A DNA stretch of 7,885 bases from Candidatus Woesearchaeota archaeon (GTDB taxonomy: Archaea > Nanobdellota > Nanobdellia > Woesearchaeales > GW2011-AR4). The translations under genes and the position numbers were made by a program. The stretch covers positions 1 through 7,885 of the forward strand of contig JAGVXR010000081.1 of NCBI GenBank assembly GCA_018303645.1, read 5' to 3'. Under the pieces are notes generated by a model. The model did not search any database, had not been told where the DNA came from, and saw only the letters and a program-made list of their open reading frames with translations. Shown here one piece after another: positions 1 to 4,402 of this stretch (within the stretch, counting starts at the first letter, position 1; each line of letters opens with the position of its first letter).

Positions 1-195
1 GCATCGCTTGAAAGGTACATGAAATGTTCTTTCGGAATATGTGGAGCCTGTATGATTGACGATAAAATAGTTTGTATCGACGGTCCTATTTTTAACTCTT
101 CACAATTAAATAAATTGAGTGAATTTGGTAAATATGCTAGGATTAAAACAGGTAGAAAAGTTACCTTAAATGAATATCACTCATGGAAAGGTTAA
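1..195 (+). CDS. pyrK: PyrK, dihydroorotate dehydrogenase electron-transfer subunit, C-terminal end (partial)
   Basis: The window opens inside this gene; 64 codons precede the TAA at 193-195. PyrK carries FAD and a [2Fe-2S] cluster and passes electrons from dihydroorotate dehydrogenase (PyrD) to NAD in pyrimidine synthesis. The visible part holds the cluster ligands: four cysteines at fragment residues 9, 14, 17 and 25 (C-x4-C-x2-C-x7-C), in the context ERYMKC...CGAC, followed by the family's IDGPIF and the tail SEFGKYARIKTGRK. The last cysteine spacing is short compared with bacterial PyrK, which has more than ten residues there. Codon use is strongly AT-rich, like the next gene. Another pyrimidine gene, pyrC, lies 4.6 kb downstream, so the two may once have been closer. 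The identification rests on the cysteine motif and tail; the FAD domain is outside the window. Confidence 0.85.
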   Translation, partial: ASLERYMKCSFGICGACMIDDKIVCIDGPIFNSSQLNKLSEFGKYARIKTGRKVTLNEYHSWKG

Positions 196-200
196 CAAAC

Positions 201-213
201 CTATAAAAATATA
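201..213 (+). promoter_or_regulatory. TATA-like promoter for the two-winged-helix gene
   Basis: CTATAAAAATATA lies just after pyrK. An archaeal TATA box here would place transcription start around 227-235. That is downstream of the ATG at 220 and upstream of the ATG at 268, which argues for the later start. No clear BRE is seen (AACAAAC precedes it). Confidence 0.4.
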
Positions 214-257
214 ACCTATATGACTTCATACAAAACTTTATTTCATTTTTTCCCAAT

Positions 258-261
258 GAGG
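258..261 (+). promoter_or_regulatory. Ribosome binding site (GAGG) deciding the start at 268
   Basis: GAGG ends 6 nt before the ATG at 268. No comparable site precedes the in-frame ATG at 220. Together with the TATA position this favours 268 as the start. Confidence 0.45.
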
Positions 262-267
262 ACAATT

Positions 268-1401
268 ATGAAAAAAACAAAATCAGTTTATGATAGAATG
301 TACGATAATAAAAAGTTATTTTTCTTAGGTTTTGGAGTTTTATATATAACAGAAATGAGAAGAGTTAATAATTTGTCAAGAACTTCCGAGCTTAGAATTA
401 AATCCAAACAATTGGCAGAAACATGGTACAAATTATTTAAAAAGCATAGTATATTATCAAAAAAAAGTAAAAGTATTAACATAAAAGATGGGATTTACAC
501 ATTTGGTTGTTCTGCTTTGTCTCTTTACGATTTGATAAGTACAGTAAAAAAATTACCTGAAAAAGATATGGATTTTAATTTAAGAAGAAGATTAACTAAT
601 CTAACATACACCAATTCAAGTCCATTAAATAAGAACAGAATTAAAATATTAAAAGAATTAAATAATGATTCTTTAACAACAAATGAGTTGGCTAGGAGAA
701 TTGGTTACTCTTCAGGAAATGTTTTTAAAAAACACTTAGATTTATTACAAAAAATTGGTTTTATAAAAAGAAGCAAAATCGGTGAACAGAAAATAATTAA
801 TTCTTTGATGTATAAAGGAATAACTTTTATTAATAATTTAATTTCTGAAATAGAATTTGTACCTTCTTACTCTTTATATGACGAATGCTTCAAAAATAAA
901 CAACTAGCATCTGATTTAATGCTTATTATATCTGAGCTAGAGATGGGAGGTATAATACAAAGACAATCTTATTTAGAAATGACCTCTTACGATTTTGTAA
1001 ACTTTATTTTTGAGGTTTGCAAAAAATGGAAATGGACAAATCAAAGAAACATTTCGGAAAAATCGAGACCAGAACATAAATCTACATATTTATTTTATCT
1101 AAATCCAAATGGAACTAAGGAGATTTACAATCTTGCAGGACCTTGTGCTGACATAAATAAAGATAAGGAGTTCTTGCACATTTTTTCATTGACACATCAA
1201 GGGGGACATGGAAAAATAGGAGGAACAAAAGAAAATATACTTAAGTCTATTAGAAACAATTTGAATACTTCAAAACAGATAGCTTTTGAACTGAATATTG
1301 GTGTTCAAAATATCCAAAAACAGTTAAGTAATTTTGTTAAAAATGGAATATTAACAAGAGAGAAAATAGGAAAAGGTTATAGTTATAAATTAAGTAAATA
1401 A
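268..1401 (+). CDS. Protein with two winged-helix DNA-binding domains and a possible degenerate LAGLIDADG-like middle
   Basis: A 377-residue protein from the ATG at 268; the frame is also open from an ATG at 220. Two helix-turn-helix segments are readable. Residues about 124-174 run from RIKILKELNN through TTNELARRIGYSSGNVFKKH to the GFIKR strand. Residues about 320-377 run from TKENILKSI through TSKQIAFELNIGVQNIQKQL to GILTREKIGKGYSYKLSK. Both resemble ArsR/MarR-type winged helices. The middle (about 200-315) contains SDLMLIISELEMGG and YNLAGPCADINKDKEF. These recall archaeal LAGLIDADG-type endonuclease-like proteins that also carry winged helices, but the acidic catalytic motif is not convincing. 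Codon use is extremely AT-rich (AAA, ATA, TTA dominate). A role as DNA-binding regulator or decayed homing-endonuclease relative is inference. No link to the DGR downstream is shown. Confidence 0.6.
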   Translation: MKKTKSVYDRMYDNKKLFFLGFGVLYITEMRRVNNLSRTSELRIKSKQLAETWYKLFKKHSILSKKSKSINIKDGIYTFGCSALSLYDLISTVKKLPEKDMDFNLRRRLTNLTYTNSSPLNKNRIKILKELNNDSLTTNELARRIGYSSGNVFKKHLDLLQKIGFIKRSKIGEQKIINSLMYKGITFINNLISEIEFVPSYSLYDECFKNKQLASDLMLIISELEMGGIIQRQSYLEMTSYDFVNFIFEVCKKWKWTNQRNISEKSRPEHKSTYLFYLNPNGTKEIYNLAGPCADINKDKEFLHIFSLTHQGGHGKIGGTKENILKSIRNNLNTSKQIAFELNIGVQNIQKQLSNFVKNGILTREKIGKGYSYKLSK

Positions 1402-1525
1402 GATGTCAGATTTTGGAAATTCCGCAAGGCTGAAAAGCGGAAGGAAAGTAAGCATAAAGGAATATCACAGCGAGCATAGCTGAATTTGATTCTTAAAATA
1501 TGTTACTACTTTAGAAGTGCAAAAA
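1402..1525 (+). other. Gene-free stretch with two potential hairpins upstream of the variable-protein promoter
   Basis: No plausible ORF is present. TTCCGC (1420-1425) pairs with GCGGAA (1437-1442) across an 11-nt loop. A second fold pairs CAGC (1468-1471) with GCTG (1479-1482), extended by GAAT..CA (1460-1467, with a bulge) against TGATTC (1487-1492). The stretch is purine-rich and higher in G+C than the gene before it. It could be a 3' UTR, a small RNA or a regulatory leader. I recognise no RNA family. Confidence 0.3.
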
Positions 1526-1526
1526 A

Positions 1527-1544
1527 CCGAAAGGTTTATAAATA
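1527..1544 (+). promoter_or_regulatory. BRE/TATA promoter of the DGR variable protein
   Basis: CCGAAAGG (1527-1534, BRE-like) runs directly into TTTATAAATA (1535-1544). Transcription start about 25 nt past the TATA centre falls at about 1564-1566, on the ATG at 1566, so the mRNA is predicted to be leaderless. This is the best archaeal promoter match in the window. Confidence 0.75.
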
Positions 1545-1565
1545 GTCAGTTTATACTTATTTTAT

Positions 1566-2351
1566 ATGACAGAAACTCTGGATATACCAAGACGTGATTC
1601 TTATGTAGTGTTTCCGGGAAGAAATACTGAGCAGATGCCCTTGCTAATTGAGAAAGGCAGAACTCCAATGACTATGTATGAATTTGCACGGCAAAAATTA
1701 CTGATTCGTAAGCTTTACAATGATGTTAGCAAAAATCCAGATAACTACCCTGAAGAATTCAGGCAAAAAGTGGCAGAAAAAAATGTACAATTATGGGATA
1801 GATATGCTGATGCGGGAGACTTATGGTTAAGACAATCAGCAAATCAAGAGAGAAAAGGGAAAGTTGTTCTTTATAACGAGCAAGTGCTTGACTTTTTGAA
1901 GAAAAATCTTAATCCTAGAAGTAGGCTTACAAACCAAGGTGCTTTGGCACTTGACCGAGAGCTAGAAGGAGCATATGATTCTTTTACTGGAGACAATGTT
2001 CTTGAGTTAAGCAAAGCTAATATTGACAGATTTTTTGGAAAATCAAATACAAGACAAGAAGCAAAAGACAGCCCATTTTGGAGATTTGTTCTGAGAGATT
2101 TGACAAATGACTATGCCGATGCAGTTTTTACGGACGGCAAGCAGAAATTTAATTATGATAGTGCTATGGGAATATATGTTGCTGATCCTGAAAATGTCCA
2201 AACAATGCGGCTGTGGTGTGTCAACGGGCTTGGGGACGGGTCTGACGCCTGGGGCCGCTTGGTCTACTACTTTGGCCGTCTTGTCGGGGTAGTACCAGAG
2301 GCGCGCAACGCGCCAAAAGCAACTCCGCAAACTCTTGAGCAAAGAGTGTAA
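1566..2351 (+). CDS. DGR variable (target) protein with C-terminal diversified ligand-binding region
   Basis: A 261-residue protein with no signal peptide or membrane segment, so probably cytoplasmic. Residues 1-200 are an uncharacterised, mostly helical and charged region. The segment from about 167 (SPFWRFVLRDLTNDYADAVF) to 206 (YDSAMGIYVADP) looks like the conserved lead-in to the variable domain of a DGR target family found in CPR, DPANN and phage DGRs. The variable part is residues 215-243, from RLWCVN to GRLVGVV, followed by PEARNAP and a short tail. Fourteen residues in 218-242 differ from the TR-encoded version by substitution, and two TR residues (Asp-Gly) are absent. Such domains usually adopt a C-type-lectin-like fold that displays the variable residues; this is inferred from family knowledge. 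The start is fixed by the BRE/TATA box ending 21 nt upstream. The 3' end is markedly G-rich compared with the rest of the gene, as A-to-G writing would produce. The ligand is unknown. Confidence 0.88.
   Translation: MTETLDIPRRDSYVVFPGRNTEQMPLLIEKGRTPMTMYEFARQKLLIRKLYNDVSKNPDNYPEEFRQKVAEKNVQLWDRYADAGDLWLRQSANQERKGKVVLYNEQVLDFLKKNLNPRSRLTNQGALALDRELEGAYDSFTGDNVLELSKANIDRFFGKSNTRQEAKDSPFWRFVLRDLTNDYADAVFTDGKQKFNYDSAMGIYVADPENVQTMRLWCVNGLGDGSDAWGRLVYYFGRLVGVVPEARNAPKATPQTLEQRV
2207..2292 (+). repeat. DGR variable repeat (VR)
   Basis: This 86-bp segment aligns with TR at 2538-2629: 2207-2249 with 2538-2580, then 2250-2292 with 2587-2629, with TR bases 2581-2586 having no counterpart. It differs at 15 TR adenines (11 A-to-G, 4 A-to-T, no A-to-C) and at two TR guanines (2602 to T at 2265, 2608 to T at 2271). 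Identity stops abruptly at both ends. It encodes residues 215-243 of the variable protein. In-frame substitutions fall at codon positions 1 and 2, with one silent exception (GGA to GGG, Gly241). Confidence 0.95.
2274..2292 (+). promoter_or_regulatory. IMH-like 3' end of VR (cDNA priming/homing site)
   Basis: VR and TR share the adenine-free run GGCCGTCTTGTCGG (2274-2287 and 2611-2624). It is followed by GGTAG in VR and AATAG in TR. In characterised DGRs a GC-rich, adenine-poor 3' end of VR (IMH) sets where homing starts, and the matching TR copy (IMH*) differs slightly. Position and composition fit; the function is inferred by analogy. Confidence 0.6.
2300..2314 (+). promoter_or_regulatory. 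GC-only inverted repeat just past VR, candidate DGR target hairpin/cruciform
   Basis: GGCGCG (2300-2305) and CGCGCC (2309-2314) are perfect reverse complements around CAA. The repeat begins 7 nt after VR ends and lies inside the coding sequence (Glu245-Pro250). It has no counterpart after TR. Known phage DGRs need a short GC-rich hairpin in this place for efficient retrohoming. The loop here is 3 nt, shorter than the usual tetraloop. Confidence 0.6.
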
Positions 2352-2353
2352 TT

Positions 2354-2383
2354 CCAAAATATTTTTATATTATTTCTTTCTTT
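2354..2383 (+). promoter_or_regulatory. T-rich element: possible promoter of the TR/RT RNA and/or terminator of the variable-protein mRNA
   Basis: CCAAAATA (2354-2361) followed by TTTTTATATT (2362-2371) resembles BRE plus TATA and would start RNA near 2386-2392, ahead of the folded region. The same stretch and its continuation (TATTTCTTTCTTTG) is T-rich directly after the stop codon, as archaeal terminators are. The sequence alone does not separate the two roles; both may hold. Confidence 0.4.
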
Positions 2384-2400
2384 GTTAAATTGTCCCAGCA

Positions 2401-2419
2401 GCATATCAAAAAGATATGC
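2401..2419 (+). other. Perfect 7-bp hairpin with A5 loop downstream of the variable-protein gene
   Basis: GCATATC (2401-2407), AAAAA, GATATGC (2413-2419). It sits 49 nt after the stop codon of the variable protein, at the predicted 5' end of the DGR RNA. No T-run follows directly, so it is not a typical bacterial terminator. A role as RNA 5' stability element is a guess. Confidence 0.45.
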
Positions 2420-2443
2420 ATAATTAGAGTAGCTGGACTACAT

Positions 2444-2527
2444 GCCCTTTCACTAAGGTAGCATAGCTGCTATAAAATACAGCCGCAACAGCAATGAAGT
2501 GGCAGTGAGCAGATTAAGTGAAGGGGC
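2444..2527 (+). other. Long imperfect stem-loop upstream of TR
   Basis: An 11-bp base (2444-2454/2517-2527), a 5-bp middle (2467-2471/2508-2512) and a 5-bp tip with one G-U (2482-2486/2499-2503, extended by 2479-2480/2505-2506 past an A-A mismatch) form one rod of about 84 nt. A competing small hairpin TAGCA-TAGC-TGCTA (2459-2472) uses part of the middle helix. It occupies the place where some other DGRs encode the accessory protein Avd. Confidence 0.5.
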
Positions 2528-2537
2528 TACTTAGCGC

Positions 2538-2629
2538 GCGGCTGTGGTATGTCAACAGGCTTGAGAACAGGTCTAACGCCGATGGCAGGAACCACTTGGA
2601 CGACAACGATGGCCGTCTTGTCGGAATAG
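2538..2629 (+). repeat. DGR template repeat (TR)
   Basis: A 92-bp copy related to VR, non-coding in context, ending 28 nt before the RT start codon. Read in the VR frame it would encode RLWYVNRLENRS, then NADGRNHLDDND, then GRLVGIAK: many AAC, AGG, GAC and CAC codons whose adenines sit at positions 1 and 2, typical of DGR templates. It has 23 adenines, giving a theoretical ceiling of 4^23 (about 7x10^13) DNA variants. The shared adenine-free 3' run is at 2611-2624. GCGCGCG directly overlaps its 5' edge (2534-2540). Confidence 0.95.
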
Positions 2630-2657
2630 CCAAGCTACTATTGCTGGGATTTATTTT

Positions 2658-3701
2658 ATGTTCATGAAAAATCATGATACGTTATTTGCTAAACTGTGTT
2701 CTTATGAAAATCTTGAATTAGCTTACAAAAAGGCAAGAAAAAGAAAGACGTTAAAGAATTATGTTATTGAATTTGAGAAGAATTTAAAGCAAAATCTGCT
2801 GGATTTAAGAAATGAATTGATATTCCATACTTACAGGCCAAAACCATTAAAGATTTTTATCGTTAGGGACCCAAAAACAAGAAGGATAAGCAAATCACAT
2901 TTCAGGGATAGGGTTGTTCACCATGCACTTTGCAATATTATAGAGCCGATTTTTGACAAAACTTTTATTTACGATTCCTATGCCAATAGGATAAACAAGG
3001 GCACCCACAAGGCGATTGAGAGATTTGACGTCTTTAAAAGAAAAGCTTCAAAAAACAACACAAGGTCATGTTATATTCTTAAAGCGGATATAAGGCATTA
3101 CTTCGAAACAGTAAATCATGAAGTTTTATTGAACATTATCAGAAATAAAATAAATGATGAGAGAGTTCTTTGGCTGATAAAAACCATACTGCACAACCAC
3201 AACAAAATTGGGAATGGGCGTGGCAATCTTGGCATGCCTTTAGGAAACCTTACCAGCCAGTTTTTTGCGAATGTTTATTTAAGCGAATTGGACTACTTTG
3301 TTAAAAATGAATTGAAAGCAAAATACTACATAAGGTATGTTGATGACTTTGTTATATTGCATCAAGAAGAGGCAAAACTTAAGGAATACAAATTAAAAAT
3401 TGACAATTTCCTACGAGAAAATCTTAACATAGAATTGCATCCGAATAAATCAAAAATATTAAGTCTTGGCAATGGCATTGGATTTTTGGGATTTAGGATT
3501 TTCTTTTATCACAAACTTTTAAAGAAAAGTAATATCAGAAAGTTTGAAAAAAAGTTTGCTGAAAAATTGAAGCTGTATGAACAAGGTGGAATAAGATGTG
3601 AGGATTTCATTCAAAGCTTGCAAGGATGGCTTAGTTATGCAATATGGGCTAATACCTATAAATTGAGAAGAAGATTTTTGAAAATTTTAGTGAAGTTTTG
3701 A
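2658..3701 (+). CDS. DGR reverse transcriptase
   Basis: A 347-residue enzyme that would copy the TR RNA into adenine-mutated cDNA. Visible reverse-transcriptase motifs in order: RDRVVHHAL (83-91); LKADIRHYFETVNH (141-154) with catalytic Asp144; MPLGNLTSQ (193-201); YVDD (227-230) with catalytic Asp229 and Asp230; HPNKSKI (261-267); IGFLGFRI (274-281). GNLTSQ in place of the QGxxxSP of retroviral and group II enzymes is diagnostic of DGR enzymes. There is no maturase, endonuclease or RNase H domain, and the length is usual for the family. The alternative start Met3 (2664) matches the common N-terminus of relatives (MK...LF.K.CSYENL.LAY.KARK) and is possible. A weak GGGA lies 8 nt before 2658. 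The gene ends 3 nt before the convergent regulator. Confidence 0.95.
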   Translation: MFMKNHDTLFAKLCSYENLELAYKKARKRKTLKNYVIEFEKNLKQNLLDLRNELIFHTYRPKPLKIFIVRDPKTRRISKSHFRDRVVHHALCNIIEPIFDKTFIYDSYANRINKGTHKAIERFDVFKRKASKNNTRSCYILKADIRHYFETVNHEVLLNIIRNKINDERVLWLIKTILHNHNKIGNGRGNLGMPLGNLTSQFFANVYLSELDYFVKNELKAKYYIRYVDDFVILHQEEAKLKEYKLKIDNFLRENLNIELHPNKSKILSLGNGIGFLGFRIFFYHKLLKKSNIRKFEKKFAEKLKLYEQGGIRCEDFIQSLQGWLSYAIWANTYKLRRRFLKILVKF

Positions 3702-3704
3702 ATT

Positions 3705-4037
3705 CTAATGCCCCAGTTCTTTCTCCACACTTGCTTTCCTAAACCCCTCACTTATTAATTTATCAAACAATTCAGCGAGGCTTTTTACATAAGGATTTTT
3801 CATATCCAGCTTAAACAACTTGGCATTTCCGATGTTTCTAGTATGCACAACTAATTTTGACTTCTCAATTTGAGACCATAGCCTAAACAAAGTTACCCTG
3901 TTTATGCCAGCGCCTTCTGCTATGTCTCCAATGGAATGGTCAATCTCCCTTCCTTCCAATAAGTACTCTAAAACTCTTACTTTTGGCGTGTCTCCAAACA
4001 ATTCCCTGAATATTGTTGGCTCATCTTGAAATTTCAT
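3705..4037 (-). CDS. Archaeal winged-helix transcriptional regulator
   Basis: A 110-residue protein on the minus strand, convergent with the RT gene (3 nt between the two reading frames) and divergent from vapBC. The winged helix spans about residues 8-80: DEPTIFRELFGDTPKVRVLEYLL (helix 1 region); IGDIAEGAGINRVTLFRLWSQIEK (helix-turn-helix, about 36-59); LVVHTRNIGNAKLFKLD (wing, about 62-78). A C-terminal helix (NPYVKSLAELFDKLI, 81-95) probably dimerises. The opening DEPTIFRELFGDTPKVRVL is characteristic of a widespread family of small archaeal regulators whose targets are mostly unknown. The predicted mRNA is leaderless. It could act on the shared upstream region with vapB, or on itself; nothing in the sequence proves a target. 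Confidence 0.8.
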   Translation of the reverse strand: MKFQDEPTIFRELFGDTPKVRVLEYLLEGREIDHSIGDIAEGAGINRVTLFRLWSQIEKSKLVVHTRNIGNAKLFKLDMKNPYVKSLAELFDKLISEGFRKASVEKELGH

Positions 4038-4057
4038 ACAGCAAATAAGAATTAGCT

Positions 4058-4074
4058 TATATTTAAATGTTTCT
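4058..4074 (-). promoter_or_regulatory. BRE/TATA promoter of the winged-helix regulator
   Basis: On the minus strand AGAAAC precedes ATTTAAATATA. Transcription start is predicted at about 4037, on the start codon itself, so the message is leaderless. Confidence 0.6.
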
Positions 4075-4115
4075 ATTTTGCAACATTAACAATACAAATT
4101 TGTAATACTAGAAAA

Positions 4116-4131
4116 CGAAAACTATTTAAAT
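4116..4131 (+). promoter_or_regulatory. BRE/TATA promoter of vapBC
   Basis: CGAAAA (4116-4121) followed by CTATTTAAAT (4122-4131). Transcription start is predicted at about 4151-4153, roughly 10 nt before the vapB ATG. Confidence 0.6.
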
Positions 4132-4152
4132 GAATCATGCTTCATGAATCAT
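4130..4152 (+). promoter_or_regulatory. Repeat-rich candidate operator of vapBC
   Basis: ATGAATCAT occurs twice (4130-4138 and 4144-4152), flanking GCTTC, with the perfect palindrome TTCATGAA at 4141-4148. It covers the stretch between the TATA box and the predicted transcription start. VapB or VapBC complexes usually repress their own operon by binding such repeats. Confidence 0.4.
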
Positions 4153-4162
4153 TAGGATTAAA

Positions 4163-4402
4163 ATGATAGTCACAATAAGCAAAGGACAACAGATAACAAT
4201 ACCTGCTGAAATGAGAAAGGATTTAAAGCTGAAAGCAGGCAGCAGAGTGGAAGTGCTCAAAGAGCGGAATGAAATAATTATCAAGCCCTTGGGCGAGGAT
4301 TTGGAAAAGCTTTTTGAAGAGGCAAAGAACATAAAGCCCAAACATAATCTAACAGCAGAGCAAATGGACAAATTAATTGAAGATGAAATTCTTAGACAGT
4401 AA
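4163..4402 (+). CDS. vapB: AbrB/MazE-family antitoxin (VapB)
   Basis: A 79-residue protein. The swapped-hairpin DNA-binding domain covers residues 1-43: MIVTISKGQQITIPAEMRKDL followed by LKAGSRVEVLKERNEIIIKPL, the classic pattern of SpoVT/AbrB-type antitoxins. Residues 44-79 form the charged toxin-binding tail (LEKLFEEAKN, then AEQMDKLIEDEILRQ). It should neutralise the PIN toxin encoded next and repress the operon. Its last 20 bases overlap the toxin gene, so the two are translationally coupled. The ATG at 4163 lies about 10 nt after the predicted transcription start. Confidence 0.85.
   Translation: MIVTISKGQQITIPAEMRKDLKLKAGSRVEVLKERNEIIIKPLGEDLEKLFEEAKNIKPKHNLTAEQMDKLIEDEILRQ

Larger units (their letters stand above)
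2388..2657 (+). ncRNA. DGR RNA: structured 5' spacer plus TR, leading into the RT gene
   Basis: There is no usable ORF here. Visible pairings are as follows. GCATATC-AAAAA-GATATGC forms a perfect hairpin (2401-2419). AGTAGCT (2428-2434) pairs with AGCTACT (2633-2639), just outside the 3' end of TR. GCCCTTTCACT (2444-2454) pairs with AGTGAAGGGGC (2517-2527) over 11 bp with one G-U, capped by CTGCT (2467-2471)/AGCAG (2508-2512) and GCCGC (2482-2486)/GTGGC (2499-2503). TR (2538-2629) lies between the long hairpin and the closing strand. In the Bordetella phage DGR, RNA flanking TR on both sides is required for cDNA synthesis. The 5' end given is the predicted start from the T-rich TATA-like box; the 3' end is arbitrary and may extend into the RT gene, because only 28 nt separate TR from the RT start codon. 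Confidence 0.6.
1527..3701 (+). mobile_element. Diversity-generating retroelement cassette (variable protein, VR, structured RNA, TR, reverse transcriptase)
   Basis: All core DGR parts lie on one strand in order: promoter, variable-protein gene ending in VR, target hairpin, structured spacer, TR, reverse transcriptase. In known DGRs the TR RNA is copied into cDNA with errors at adenines, and the cDNA replaces VR, rewriting the binding face of the target protein while TR stays intact. Here VR and TR differ almost only at TR adenines (15 of 22 changed, against 2 of 64 other positions). No transposase, integrase or terminal repeats frame the cassette, so it is typed as a retroelement, not as a self-moving unit. 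No separate accessory (avd-like) gene is present between the parts. Confidence 0.93.

Noticed and set aside
2250..2258. Alternative VR/TR alignment placing the gap after AGG (losing AAC CAC)
   Set aside because: It requires several non-adenine changes (GAT to TGG, AGG to CGC), while the chosen gap at 2581-2586 needs none in this segment.
2043..2357. Minus-strand and alternative-frame ORFs over the 3' end of the variable-protein gene (also plus-strand 2107-2292)
   Set aside because: They are overlaps of a well-supported gene, with no promoter and no recognisable protein. The VR substitutions make sense only in the 1566-2351 frame.
1473..2469. AGCATAGCTG found both at 1473-1482 and 2460-2469 as a linked repeat
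   Set aside because: A 10-nt match is expected many times by chance in a window this long, and the flanks do not match.
2352..2537. A short avd-like gene before TR
   Set aside because: All frames are closed or very short; the stretch is better explained by RNA pairing.
2658..3701. Reverse transcriptase of a group II intron or retron
   Set aside because: It has GNLTSQ at motif 4 and no maturase or endonuclease domain. No intron domain V fold is seen nearby, and a VR/TR pair with adenine bias explains the context.
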